A stretch of DNA of 39,529 nt from Nitriliruptoraceae bacterium (GTDB taxonomy: Bacteria > Actinomycetota > Nitriliruptoria > Nitriliruptorales > Nitriliruptoraceae): assembly GCA_020832455.1 (NCBI GenBank), contig JAFIEQ010000020.1, forward strand, positions 1 to 39,529, read 5' to 3'. The notes below the pieces were generated by a model. That model was not told where the DNA came from. It did no database searches and saw only the letters and a program-made list of their open reading frames with translations. The position numbers were made by a program, and so were the translations under genes. This document shows positions 16,106 to 25,636 of the stretch, piece after piece (position 1 is the first letter of the stretch; the number at the start of each line of letters is the position of its first letter).

Positions 16106-18385
16106 TCAGCGGTCGGTGGACCCGACCAGCAGGCCGGCGTCGGCGCGGTAGAACCGCTCGAGCTCCCGGCGACCACGGACCCCCAACGTGCGGTAGACCG
16201 CCGCCAGATGGTTCTCGACCGTCCGGGTGGAGACCCCGAGTCGGGCCGCGATCGTCGCGGTCGACCGCCCCTGGATGGCCAGCTGCGCCGCCTGCTGGCG
16301 TCGCGGGGTGAGCACGGTGCGGGCCACCCGCTCCAGCGCTGGTGTGTCCGCATCGGGGCAGACCGCGGCGAGACCGGAGGCGAGCGCGGCGTCCCGAGGT
16401 GCCCCACCGAGCTCCGCCGCCTGGGCGGCACGCTCGGCGGCGAGCAGCGCCCGTCCGGTGGACGCCGCCTGCTCCGCGGCCCGACGCAACGCGGTCGCGT
16501 CACCGTCACGCAGGGCCACGGCCCAGCTCAGCAGCTCCGTCCAGCGCGGTTCCGTCGTCATCTCGTCCGCAGCGGACGAGGAGGTCATCGCATCGGCGAC
16601 CCCGGCACCGTCACCGAACCGGACCGCCAGCTCCCAGGCCTCCAGCGCCTCGGCCCGGCGCCCCAGCGCCAGCGCCGCGGTCGCCCGCTCGTGCGCCTTC
16701 GCCGCGCCAGCCGACATCCCGCCGATCCCCGCCTCGACCCACGCATCGGCCAGCGCGCGCAGGTGCCGGTCCTCGTCGGTCACCGGGGTGGGCGCCGCTT
16801 CCAGCAGCACCTCGGCGCGGACGAACCGGCCGGTGCTCGCCGCCACGATCGCCCGGACGGCCGCGATCGACGGCGCCAACCCGAGCGGATCCTCGTCGTC
16901 GACCGAGAGCCACGCGGTCAGCGCCCGCTCGTCGGCCAGGCCCAGCGCACCCGATCGCAGCGCCAACCGCGCGTGGACCAGGCACCACCAGGCGGTGGCC
17001 GGTTCGGAGTGCGCCATGGCCGCCTCGAGGGCGCCCCGGGTGCGCGCCAACCCCCGACGTGGGGCGAGGCCCGGATCGGCCAGCACGGCCGTCGCCAACC
17101 ACCGGTCCGCCGACAGGGGGAGCTGACAGGAGTCGTCCTCGACCACCGTACGAAGCGCCTCGACGGGCAGGCCGTCGGTGTCGATCGGAGCCAGGCGGGA
17201 CGCCGCCGCGGTGGCGGCCTGCGCACCCCGATCGACCGTGCCCGCATCGAGGCCCTCGGCCACGAGCTCACGCGCGATCGGGCGTTGCAGCGTGGACCAC
17301 GGATCGCCGGCCGCGGCCCCCTCGGGCGCACGGTCGGCCACCGGAGCGCCCCACCCGAGCTCCTCCGCCCAGACCGAGACCTCGCGGCGCGCCACCATGG
17401 CGCCACCCGCACGCACATCCGCGCGGAGCAGCTGCGCGAGGTGCCGGCGGCGGCTCTCGGCGTCGATCCCGGCCCGCACGACCTCGCCGATCATCGGGTC
17501 CGCCATCCGGATGGAGGCGTCGTCGGCCTCGCCGACCAGCCGGATGACCCCCCGGGCGTCCAGTTCGCGCACGACCCGCGGGTCGACGAGTTTGACCGCC
17601 ATCCTGATCGGCACGGCGCCGGCCAGGGCGATCAGTTCCGAGGCAGCCCGCTGCTCCGGGCCGAGCTCGTCCAACCGGGGGCCGACCAGGCGCCCCAACG
17701 CCCCGATCGGCAGCGGACCGACCAACGACCAGGCGTCCTGGTCCTCGATGAGGGCGCCCAGCATCTGCGCCTCGGCGACGACCGCGACGACCGCGGTGGG
17801 GTTCCCCCCCGTCGCGGCGAAGATCTCCGCGCAGGTCCGCGGGTGCGCGGGGGCACCCAGGAGTTCCTGCACCAACTGGGCGGTCGCGATGCGATCGAGG
17901 GGCGGGACCTCGACGCTACGCCAGCCGGGGCGGTGCCACCAGGCCTCGTCCGCGTCGTCGGGACGACCGGCGACGATGAGTTGGCACCACCGCTCCGCAC
18001 TCAGACGCGCGAGCGGGCGTTCGACGACGGCGGGCAGCCGCGGCAGGTCGTCGATCAACAGGACCAGTGCGGTGTCGCCCTCCGGTCGGAGCGCGGCCGG
18101 ATCCAACGCATCGAGCGACGCGCTCGCCGGACGATCGGTGGACAGGTCGAGCCGCTCGACGGCGGTGTCGACGCCCGAACCGAGGGCCTGGAGCAGCCGC
18201 GACTTGCCGATGCCGGCCTCGCCGCGCAGGGCGAGCACCCCGCCCCCGTCGACCTGTCGCGCCAGGGTGCGCAGCAGACGGGTCCGACCGACCATGGGTG
18301 GCCCGGCATCGACCCCGACCGACGACTGCCACCCGATCTGCGGGCGTCCCCCACCCGGGCGCACCACCGTCCTCGTCCGATCCAT
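16106..18385 (-). CDS. Large ATP-binding LuxR-family regulator (LAL type)
   Basis: The 759-aa protein has an N-terminal AAA/STAND ATPase module and a C-terminal LuxR helix-turn-helix. Walker A is GEAGIGKS (residues 55-62) and Walker B is LVLLIDD (about 107-113). The middle (about 380-680) is Ala/Leu-rich and probably helical TPR-like. The HTH is LTPRRQQAAQLAIQG through RLGVSTRTVENHLAAVYRTLGV. Such proteins gate DNA binding by nucleotide state; inducer and targets are unknown. ATG at 18385 has a GGGGA about 6 bases upstream. The 202-bp gap upstream (18386-18587) should hold its promoter. Confidence 0.88.
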   Translation of the reverse strand: MDRTRTVVRPGGGRPQIGWQSSVGVDAGPPMVGRTRLLRTLARQVDGGGVLALRGEAGIGKSRLLQALGSGVDTAVERLDLSTDRPASASLDALDPAALRPEGDTALVLLIDDLPRLPAVVERPLARLSAERWCQLIVAGRPDDADEAWWHRPGWRSVEVPPLDRIATAQLVQELLGAPAHPRTCAEIFAATGGNPTAVVAVVAEAQMLGALIEDQDAWSLVGPLPIGALGRLVGPRLDELGPEQRAASELIALAGAVPIRMAVKLVDPRVVRELDARGVIRLVGEADDASIRMADPMIGEVVRAGIDAESRRRHLAQLLRADVRAGGAMVARREVSVWAEELGWGAPVADRAPEGAAAGDPWSTLQRPIARELVAEGLDAGTVDRGAQAATAAASRLAPIDTDGLPVEALRTVVEDDSCQLPLSADRWLATAVLADPGLAPRRGLARTRGALEAAMAHSEPATAWWCLVHARLALRSGALGLADERALTAWLSVDDEDPLGLAPSIAAVRAIVAASTGRFVRAEVLLEAAPTPVTDEDRHLRALADAWVEAGIGGMSAGAAKAHERATAALALGRRAEALEAWELAVRFGDGAGVADAMTSSSAADEMTTEPRWTELLSWAVALRDGDATALRRAAEQAASTGRALLAAERAAQAAELGGAPRDAALASGLAAVCPDADTPALERVARTVLTPRRQQAAQLAIQGRSTATIAARLGVSTRTVENHLAAVYRTLGVRGRRELERFYRADAGLLVGSTDR

Positions 18386-18587
18386 CGTGATCCCCGTTCC
18401 GCGTGCACCAGCGCTCTGCCGGTGACGGGGGCCACGATGCGAACGGGCCTTACGACGACCTGTGGACGAGCTTGGGATGGGCGGTCCGGCGCGTCGACCA
18501 CGCTCGGCGGACGGACCGTCACCCGCCGTCAGAGGCCACAGACGGGCACGCATGACCGAAGAGCGGCAGACCCGGTGGTGCGTGCGC

Positions 18588-20534
18588 TCAGCGCTCGTTG
18601 GCGGTGATCGCGGCCGGCGCGGGCTCGGACGGCGTGCGGGTCGCGAGCCCGAACCGCACGAACAGCTCCGGGGCGAGGTACGCGATCCACAGCCCCGTGA
18701 GGCCGTAGCGCAGCGTGCGGGCGGCGACCCCCAGTGGCCCTTCGCCGCCGGGGAGCACCGCTCCGAGGCCCTCGACGAGCAGGACGACACCGACCAGCCC
18801 GACGAGCACCCGGGCGATCCGGGCCCGGATCGATCCCTGCGTCCCGACCGGACCCCGTCGCTGTGCGAGCGCGAGCCCGATCCCGAACCCAGCGAGCGCG
18901 GCCGCCGGCGTCACCACGGGCGCGACGCCCGCCAGAGCGCCCGGATCGTCGACGCCGGGCCACCCCGGGTCGATCCCGACCAGCCGTCCGGCGAGCAGGG
19001 CCGCCGGCGCGATGAGGACGGCCGCGCTCAGCACCGCGACCAGGACACGGTCCACGGTCGGCAACGTCCCCCACCAACGCACCACCCGCGGCTCCAACCA
19101 CAGGAACGCGCCGAGCAGCACCAGCCCGACCACCGCCCCGGTGACCAGGTCCTCCAGGAAGTGCACACCGAGGTGGAACCGCGACCAGGCGATCCCGGCG
19201 ATCAGGGCGACCAGCACGGCCCGCACCGCCCAGGACCGTGCCGCCGTGGCCAGCAGCCCCCAGATCGCGACCGCGTTCTGCGTGTGACCCGAGGGCACCC
19301 CGAAGCTGTCCTCGCCCACCACCCCGAGCTCCGGACGCAGGAATGACGGCCGGGGCGTGGCGGAGAAGGCCTTGCCGATGCCGTTGATGCTGGCCGACAA
19401 CAGCAACATCACCCCGATCCGGATCCCGAGCCGACGGTGCACCGACCAGAACAGGATGGGGAGCACGAGCAGGTAGAACTCCTCGTCCCCCAGGAAGGTC
19501 AACACCTGGAACAGCGGCGTCAGCCACGTCGCGGTGTCCTGGAGCTGCTCGATCCGCGCCAGCTGCGCGCCGTAGCCGCCCGGATCGGCCGCCTCCGCGG
19601 CCGCCCGTTCCTCGAGCACCGCGACCATGCGATCGGGGTAGTCGGTGAGGATGCCGTGCGCGCCGGCGTCGAGCAGCCGGTGCATCTGATCGGGCTCGTT
19701 CACGGTCCACACCTGCACGTCGACACCCAGACGTTGCGCCGCACGCGTGAAGCGGGGGGTGACGACCAGCCGACCGTCGAAGGTCTCCGGGACCTGGAAG
19801 ACCTCACCGGGCGGGGACCACCACGGGTGCAGGCCCACCAGCTGCCGCACGTAGAAGCCGGTGGTCTCCGATTCCGGCATGTTCGTCGGCACCTCGGGCA
19901 GCTGCGCGCGGACCGGGGCGAGGTAGTCCTCCGAGAAGGAGGCGACGATGACCGTGCCATCGTCGCGGCCGAACTCGACCAGCAGGTCGATGGTGGGCTG
20001 GATGATCGCCTCGCCTCCGTCGGTCTTGAGCTCGACGACCAGCGGGGTGTCCGGGTAGGTGGCCAACACCTCCCGGAGCGCGGCGTGACGGACGCCCTGA
20101 CCGGCGAAGGGTGTGTCGCCGTCGTCATCGGTCCAGGTCGCGCCCGCATCCAGGGCCTGCAGCTGCGCCAACGTGAGCTCGGAGACCGGGCCGCTGCCGT
20201 CGGTGGTGCGGTCCACGGTCCCGTCGTGGATCGTGGCCACCTCGCCGTCGGCGGTGACCTGCAGGTCCATCTCCAGGGTGTCCGCGCCGAGCTCGATCGC
20301 CGCGTCGAACGCCTCCATGGTGTTGGGGGGCGCGTGGCCCTGAGCGCCGGCGTGCGCGATGATCGACACCCCACCGCGGTCGAGGTGGGCGAGCGCGGGC
20401 GGCCGCTCGATGGGCTCGACCTGGAGGAACGACGCGGCGGTGGCCGAGCCGGCGAGCACGAGGCCGGCGATCAGCCGACGACGCCGTCGCCGAGCCCGTT
20501 GCCCGGCCGTCCGCTCCCGCCGCCGCTGCGCCAT
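18588..20534 (-). CDS. Glycerophosphodiesterase / PAP2 phosphatase fusion, membrane bound
   Basis: The 648-aa protein joins two lipid enzymes. After a basic start and a membrane segment (about 21-36), residues 55-310 form a glycerophosphoryl diester phosphodiesterase domain, with His61, Asn71-Thr72, Glu88-Met-Asp90 and His103-Asp104. Residues about 335-475 form a PAP2 domain with all three signatures: K388-x6-R395-P396, PSGH at 414-417, and SR451-452-x5-H458-x3-D462. Five or more further membrane helices reach the C-terminus. A plausible role is turnover of envelope phospholipid head groups or polyprenyl phosphates outside the membrane. Start ATG 20534 has GGGGGA upstream. Confidence 0.88.
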   Translation of the reverse strand: MAQRRRERTAGQRARRRRRRLIAGLVLAGSATAASFLQVEPIERPPALAHLDRGGVSIIAHAGAQGHAPPNTMEAFDAAIELGADTLEMDLQVTADGEVATIHDGTVDRTTDGSGPVSELTLAQLQALDAGATWTDDDGDTPFAGQGVRHAALREVLATYPDTPLVVELKTDGGEAIIQPTIDLLVEFGRDDGTVIVASFSEDYLAPVRAQLPEVPTNMPESETTGFYVRQLVGLHPWWSPPGEVFQVPETFDGRLVVTPRFTRAAQRLGVDVQVWTVNEPDQMHRLLDAGAHGILTDYPDRMVAVLEERAAAEAADPGGYGAQLARIEQLQDTATWLTPLFQVLTFLGDEEFYLLVLPILFWSVHRRLGIRIGVMLLLSASINGIGKAFSATPRPSFLRPELGVVGEDSFGVPSGHTQNAVAIWGLLATAARSWAVRAVLVALIAGIAWSRFHLGVHFLEDLVTGAVVGLVLLGAFLWLEPRVVRWWGTLPTVDRVLVAVLSAAVLIAPAALLAGRLVGIDPGWPGVDDPGALAGVAPVVTPAAALAGFGIGLALAQRRGPVGTQGSIRARIARVLVGLVGVVLLVEGLGAVLPGGEGPLGVAARTLRYGLTGLWIAYLAPELFVRFGLATRTPSEPAPAAITANER

Positions 20535-20562
20535 CGTTCCCCCAGCCCGCCGCCGGGCCTCC

Positions 20563-20568
20563 ACGCTA
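20563..20568 (-). promoter_or_regulatory. Candidate -10 TAGCGT for the GDPD-PAP2 gene
   Basis: Minus-strand TAGCGT lies 28 bp before the ATG at 20534, compatible with a short leader containing the G-rich ribosome binding site. No good -35 is visible. It is one of two divergent TAGCGT elements in this 203-bp gap. Confidence 0.3.
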
Positions 20569-20679
20569 GCCACCTGGCCATGCCGGACCCGACCCGCCCG
20601 GCACGCCGACGGCCGCGCGGGACCGTGGGAGGGCGCAGGCCCGCGTCGGGACCTGCGACACGATCCGCCACGGAGCACC

Positions 20680-20685
20680 TAGCGT
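20680..20685 (+). promoter_or_regulatory. Candidate -10 TAGCGT for the purine permease gene
   Basis: TAGCGT lies about 52 bp before the ATG at 20738. GCGACA at 20655-20660 could be a weak -35, at 19-bp spacing. The divergent gene has the same hexamer on the other strand at 20563-20568. Confidence 0.3.
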
Positions 20686-20737
20686 GCCGACCGGCGGGAG
20701 CGCACGCCGGGCGAACCGGCACTGGAGGACGAGCCAG

Positions 20738-22117
20738 ATGAGCGAGCAGACCACGGCACGGACCACCGACGACACGCCCACGGGCGGGCTCGATCGCTTC
20801 TTCGGACTGACCGCACGGGGCACGACCCCACGCACGGAGGGCGTCGCGGGGCTGACGACCTACCTCGCGATGGCCTACATCGTGTTCGTCAACCCGAGCT
20901 TCCTCGCCGCCGCGGGGATGGACGAGGGGGCGGTGTTCGTGGCGACCTGCCTCGCCGCGGCCCTCGGGACCATGATCATGGGTCTGTGGGCGAACCTGCC
21001 CATCGCACAGGCGCCCGGCATGGGCCTCAACGCGTTCTTCGCGTTCACCGTCGTGCTCGGGTTCGGCGTGCCCTGGGAGACCGCGTTGGCGGCGACGTTC
21101 GTCTCGGGGCTGCTGTTCCTGATCCTCGCGGTCACGGGCGTCCGGGGATCGATCATCGCGGCCATCCCCCACCCGCTGAAGATGGCGGTCGGTGCGGGCA
21201 TCGGGCTGTTCATCGCCTTCATCGGGCTCAAGAACGCCGGGATCGTGATCGCCGACCCGACCACCATCGCCACCGAGGGCGCGGAGGGCACCGTGGTCGC
21301 GCTCGGCGACCTGGGCGCGTCCACGACGCTGCTGGCGATCGCCGGGATCCTCATCACCTGCGCCCTGCTGGTGCGCAAGGTCCAGGGGGCGATCTTCTTC
21401 GGCATCGTGGCCACCGCGGTCATCGGGGTCGTCGTCGGCCTGCTCGACCTGCCGGGCGCGATCGTGGCCACCCCGCCGAGCCTGGCGCCGACCTTCGGGG
21501 CGGCCTTCGGCGCCTTCGGCAACCTGTTCACCGCCGAGATGCTGCTGGTCATCGCGACCATGCTGTTCGTCGACTTCTTCGACACCGCCGGCACGCTGAT
21601 CGCGGTGACGAACCAGGCCGGCCTGCTCGAGGAGGACGGTTCGCTGCCCGGCGGCAGCCGGCCCCTGGTCTCCGACGCCGTCGCCACGATGGGTGGTGCG
21701 GTCCTCGGCACCTCGACCACGACCTCCTACATCGAGTCGTCCGCCGGTGTCGGTGCCGGGGGGCGCACCGGGCTGACCTCGGTGGTCACCTCGCTGCTGT
21801 TCGTGCTCACGATCTTCCTCTCGCCGCTGCTCAGCGTCGTGAGCGCCCAGGTGACGGCTGCGGCGCTCATCCTCGTCGGGGTGATGATGGCCCGGGGCCT
21901 GCAGGACATCGAGTGGGACCGCATGGAGATCGCGATCCCGGCGTTCGTGACGGTCGTGGCGATGCCGCTGACCTACTCCATCGCGACGGGGATCGCGCTC
22001 GGCCTGCTGCTCTACCCCCTGCTGATGGTGGTCAAGGGCCGCGCGAAGGACGTCTCGCCGATCATGTACGGCCTGGCTGCCGCGTTCCTGCTGTTCTTCA
22101 TCTTCCTCGGCGAGTAG
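20738..22117 (+). CDS. AzgA-type (NCS2) purine base permease
   Basis: The 459-aa inner-membrane protein has about 12-14 hydrophobic segments and the features of the AzgA/PbuG branch of NCS2 transporters, proton symporters of adenine, guanine or hypoxanthine. These include RTEGVAGLTTYLAMAYIVFVNP at the N-terminus, the APGMGLNAFFAF motif near 100-110, FVDFFDTAGTL near 285-295, and GTSTTTSYIESSAGVGAGGRTG near 325-345. The ATG at 20738 has GGAGG about 10 bases upstream. It could feed purines to the ring-degradation operon at 3.8-8.7 kb, but the distance makes this only a suggestion. Confidence 0.92.
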   Translation: MSEQTTARTTDDTPTGGLDRFFGLTARGTTPRTEGVAGLTTYLAMAYIVFVNPSFLAAAGMDEGAVFVATCLAAALGTMIMGLWANLPIAQAPGMGLNAFFAFTVVLGFGVPWETALAATFVSGLLFLILAVTGVRGSIIAAIPHPLKMAVGAGIGLFIAFIGLKNAGIVIADPTTIATEGAEGTVVALGDLGASTTLLAIAGILITCALLVRKVQGAIFFGIVATAVIGVVVGLLDLPGAIVATPPSLAPTFGAAFGAFGNLFTAEMLLVIATMLFVDFFDTAGTLIAVTNQAGLLEEDGSLPGGSRPLVSDAVATMGGAVLGTSTTTSYIESSAGVGAGGRTGLTSVVTSLLFVLTIFLSPLLSVVSAQVTAAALILVGVMMARGLQDIEWDRMEIAIPAFVTVVAMPLTYSIATGIALGLLLYPLLMVVKGRAKDVSPIMYGLAAAFLLFFIFLGE

Positions 22118-22252
22118 GCCCGACGCGCAGGCACACCGCCGCCCAGGCACCCAGGGAACCGGCGGGCGCGTCGTCCGCAGATCGCGAAGCGCGCTCGCCG
22201 ACTACCCTGCGTTCCCGACGATGCCCGCGGGTGCAGGCGCATCGCGAGTGGG

Positions 22253-25200
22253 GTGTGGGGAGCGCGTCCACGCCACGCCGACGACGCAGGATCAGGACGA
22301 CCGGACCGTGGCGCGACGGACCCGCCCGTCACCGCCGGCCTGGCACGAGCGGGAACCGCCATCGAGGACTCGACCGCATCCGAACGGGCGCCGGACCCGG
22401 CGACCACGCTCAGCGCTGCCATGGAGTCGCTCCGTCGCGACGTGATGCGCTGGCGGCTCGTCACGGTCACCGCGGCCGCGGGGTGGGGCAAGTCCACCAC
22501 GGTGCGCACGGTCCTCGCGGCGCACGACCCGGCGTGGCTGACCCTCGAGGAGGACGACCACGACCCGCAGCGACTCGCCCAGCGGATCGCTCGTGCCGCC
22601 GGGGCGACCGACGCCGACCTGCCGGACTCCTTCGACCCCGTCGAACTCGCGGCGCGCACGGTCCAGGCGATGCCACGCTCGCCCGGGCGCCCGCTCGTGC
22701 TCGACGACACGCACACCGTCGGGGACGCGGGACGTCCCCTGATCCGCGCGCTGGCCGCCGACCCCGGGCGACACACCCCGCTGTTCGTCCTGTCCCAGGG
22801 TGACCTCGGACTGATCGACGAGCGCCGCCGGGTCCAGAGCGACGTCTTGGAGCTGGGCGCACCGGCCCTGGCGTTGGACCTGGACACCGTCGATCACTGG
22901 GTCGCCAGCGAGCTCGACCGTGACCGGGCGCTCGCGGCGCGCATCGTCGCCGCGACCGGCGGCTGGCCGGCGCTGGTCCAGGTGCTCGTCGATGCGTTGC
23001 GCGCGATCCCGGCGCGCGACCGGTCCGCCCAGGTCGAGCCGCAGCTGACCCCGGACCGTCCCGTGGGACGCTTCCTCGACCGTGTCGTCCTGCCCGCCGA
23101 GGCAGCGACCGCGCTGGCCGCCATCGCGGTGCACGCACTGGCGCCGGGGGTCCGCACGGAGCAGCTCGCGCCGCTGCTCCGGCTCGACCGACCGGAGGCG
23201 GTCGATCTTTTGGCGGACCTGCGGTGCCGCGGGCTGCTGCAGGCGGATCCGCTCGACCCCGACCGGTCGCGGTGTTCGCCCGCCGTCGCGGGCGCCGCGC
23301 TCGGGCGCGACGGGCCGCACGGCGCCCACGACGGGCTCGCCGACCGGCTCGTGGAGCAGCTCGTGGCCGATGGGTCCATCACGCTGGCGCTGCGCATGTT
23401 GGGGCAGCTCGACCAGCCGGCGCGGGCCGCCGAACTGCTCTCGGACCACGGCACCGGGCTGCTGCGCGGCGGCAACCTGACCCTGGTGCTGGACACCGCG
23501 GCCACGCTCCCCGACGAACGCCGGTCGCCGACGATCGAGGCGATGCGTTCGGAGGCGCTCGCGTTCCGGGGCGAGTGGGCCGCGGCGCTGCGGGCGTTCC
23601 AGGCCAGCGGCCACGGTGACGGGCCACTGCCGGCGGCGGCCGCGATCCAGCTGGGGCTGATCGACTACATCCGCGGCGACCTGGACGCGGCGCTACGGGC
23701 CTACGGACGCCTCCAGGACGACCCACCGCAGGACACCGACCTGGTCGCGCTGTACAGCTGGCGCACCACGGTCCACTGGCTGCGGGGCGAGCACGACGAC
23801 GCCCGCTGGTACGGCACGGAGAGCCTGCGGATGGCGACCGCGCTCGGCGACGACCGCTCCATGGCGTTCGCGCACACCGCGATGGCGCTCGTCGCCGTGA
23901 TCGACGCCGATCGCCACGCGAACCGCGCCCACTACGAGCTGGCGGTCGACGCGGCCCGGCGGGCGGGAGACCGGCTGCAGGAGACGCGGCTGCTGACGAA
24001 CATGGGCTCGGCGGCCGGCGAGGAGGGGCGCTACGCGGAGGCGATCGCGATCACCGAGGAGGCCATCGACCTCGCCGAGGAGCAGGGGTTCCGCGTCATC
24101 CTGGGGGTCGCCCGCTGCAACCGGTCCGCCTACCTGCTGCGCACCGGCGCCATCGACGAGGCGATCGCCGACGCCGAACGGGCCCGTGAGGTGTTCGCCG
24201 CCATCGGATCGCGGACCATCGCCTACGCCTACCACCTGCTCGGCACGGCGCGCACGGAGCGGGGCGACACCTCCCTGGCCGTCCAGGCCTACGACCAGGC
24301 GATCGCCTCGGCCGGGACCGCCGGCGACCAGCAGGCACTCATCCCGACCTACCTGGGCCTGGCGCGCGCCGTCGCCCTGACGGACCTCGATCGGGCCGAG
24401 GCAGCGTCCAACCGCGCGTTGGAGCTCGACGACGGTGGGCTCGCCAGCGGTGAGGTCCACGTGACCGCCGGCTGGGTCGCGCTCGCGGGCGGCGACGCGG
24501 ACCGGGCCCGCGACGGAGCGACCACCGCGCTCGAGCGGGCGCGCCACCACAGCAACCCCGCCGACGTGGCGGAGGCGACCACCCTGCTCGCGTTGCTCGA
24601 CGACGACCCGCGACCCGCTCTGACGCAGGCCCGGAGCCTGTGGGCGGACCTCGAGGCACCGATCTGGGTCGCGCGGATCGAGCTGGCCATCGCCCGCCGC
24701 AGCGACGACCCGCAGGAGCAGGCGCGCATCTCCTGGTTGGAGCGACGACTGACCTCGCTCGGGTGCGTGCTCGACCGCGGGAGCGTCGCGCACGTGCTCA
24801 CCATCGGGGCAGGCAGTCGTCGAGCGGTGTCGATCCGCGCGCTCGGCACCTTCGGGGTCGAGGTCGAGGGTCGCGCCGTCCCGACCTCGACCTGGGGATC
24901 GCGCAAGGCGCGAGAGCTCGTCAAGGTGCTCGCCGCCCGGAACGGGTGGCGGGCCACCCGTGAGGAGCTCGGCCACGTGTTGTGGCCCGACGAGGCCTAC
25001 GACCGGATCTCCAACCGCCTGTCGGTGGCGCTGAGCGTCACCCGCAGCGTGCTCAACAGCGATGACCAGGCGCCCGCGCTGGTCAGTGAGGGCAGCGTGG
25101 TCGCGCTCGATGCCGGCGCGGTCGACGTCGACGTCGCGACCTTCGCCCGGCTGGCGGATCAGGGGCTGCGGGCCGCACGCGCGGGACGGGACACCGACGC

Positions 25201-25597
25201 GGTCGCGCTGCTGCTCAACGCCGAGGAGCGCTACGGCGGCGACCTGCTGGAGGACGAGCCGGACCTGGCCTGGGCGCAGGACCGCCGCGCGGAGTTGCGC
25301 GCCACCTACCTGGCCGTGACCCGGACGCTGGCGAGCCTGGTCGTCGATGAGGACCCCGACCTCGCCATCCGGCTGCTGCTGCGCCTGCTCGACCGGGACG
25401 GCTACGACGAACCCGCCCACCTCAACCTGTGCCTGGCGCTGCTGATGGCCGGACGCCACGGCGAGGCGCAGCGCCGCTACCGCCTCTACCGGGACCGGAT
25501 GGGGGAGCTGGATCTGCCGGCGGTGCCCTACGAACAGCTGCAGCAGGACACGCCACGGGACTCGGGCACGGGCCCGGCGGCGGAAGCGGCCGGCTGA
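22253..25597 (+). CDS. ATPase-TPR-BTAD (SARP-like) transcriptional regulator
   Basis: The ~1114-aa product has a MalT-like P-loop ATPase at the N-terminus (Walker A AAGWGKST near residues 75-82; VLDDTHTV near 155). A long run of tetratricopeptide-like helices follows (about 430-830). At the C-terminus a winged-helix plus BTAD domain (about 865-1095) begins RALGTFGVEVEGRAVPTSTWGSRKARELV. This is the reverse of the AfsR/SARP order, where DNA binding is N-terminal. The start is uncertain: GTG 22253 gives full length; ATG 22421 begins just before the ATPase domain; neither has a clear ribosome binding site. It is adjacent to the eCIS candidate genes and may regulate them. Confidence 0.85.
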   Translation: MWGARPRHADDAGSGRPDRGATDPPVTAGLARAGTAIEDSTASERAPDPATTLSAAMESLRRDVMRWRLVTVTAAAGWGKSTTVRTVLAAHDPAWLTLEEDDHDPQRLAQRIARAAGATDADLPDSFDPVELAARTVQAMPRSPGRPLVLDDTHTVGDAGRPLIRALAADPGRHTPLFVLSQGDLGLIDERRRVQSDVLELGAPALALDLDTVDHWVASELDRDRALAARIVAATGGWPALVQVLVDALRAIPARDRSAQVEPQLTPDRPVGRFLDRVVLPAEAATALAAIAVHALAPGVRTEQLAPLLRLDRPEAVDLLADLRCRGLLQADPLDPDRSRCSPAVAGAALGRDGPHGAHDGLADRLVEQLVADGSITLALRMLGQLDQPARAAELLSDHGTGLLRGGNLTLVLDTAATLPDERRSPTIEAMRSEALAFRGEWAAALRAFQASGHGDGPLPAAAAIQLGLIDYIRGDLDAALRAYGRLQDDPPQDTDLVALYSWRTTVHWLRGEHDDARWYGTESLRMATALGDDRSMAFAHTAMALVAVIDADRHANRAHYELAVDAARRAGDRLQETRLLTNMGSAAGEEGRYAEAIAITEEAIDLAEEQGFRVILGVARCNRSAYLLRTGAIDEAIADAERAREVFAAIGSRTIAYAYHLLGTARTERGDTSLAVQAYDQAIASAGTAGDQQALIPTYLGLARAVALTDLDRAEAASNRALELDDGGLASGEVHVTAGWVALAGGDADRARDGATTALERARHHSNPADVAEATTLLALLDDDPRPALTQARSLWADLEAPIWVARIELAIARRSDDPQEQARISWLERRLTSLGCVLDRGSVAHVLTIGAGSRRAVSIRALGTFGVEVEGRAVPTSTWGSRKARELVKVLAARNGWRATREELGHVLWPDEAYDRISNRLSVALSVTRSVLNSDDQAPALVSEGSVVALDAGAVDVDVATFARLADQGLRAARAGRDTDAVALLLNAEERYGGDLLEDEPDLAWAQDRRAELRATYLAVTRTLASLVVDEDPDLAIRLLLRLLDRDGYDEPAHLNLCLALLMAGRHGEAQRRYRLYRDRMGELDLPAVPYEQLQQDTPRDSGTGPAAEAAG

Positions 25598-25600
25598 CTC

Positions 25601-25632
25601 GCCCGCACGCTGCGTGACGCGGCGCCGCGGGC
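25601..25632. terminator. Candidate bidirectional terminator between convergent genes
   Basis: The 39-bp gap between two convergent genes contains GCCCGC (25601-25606) pairing with GCGGGC (25627-25632), with the smaller GCACGC/GCGTG pairing inside. No T-tract follows on either strand, so an intrinsic terminator is only suggested by position and pairing. Confidence 0.35.
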
Positions 25633-25636
25633 AACG

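Noticed and set aside
16094..18607. Plus-strand frame of over 800 codons opposite the LuxR-type gene
   Set aside because: Mirror frame of a high-GC gene; Arg/Gln/Pro-rich, no domain, no ribosome binding site.
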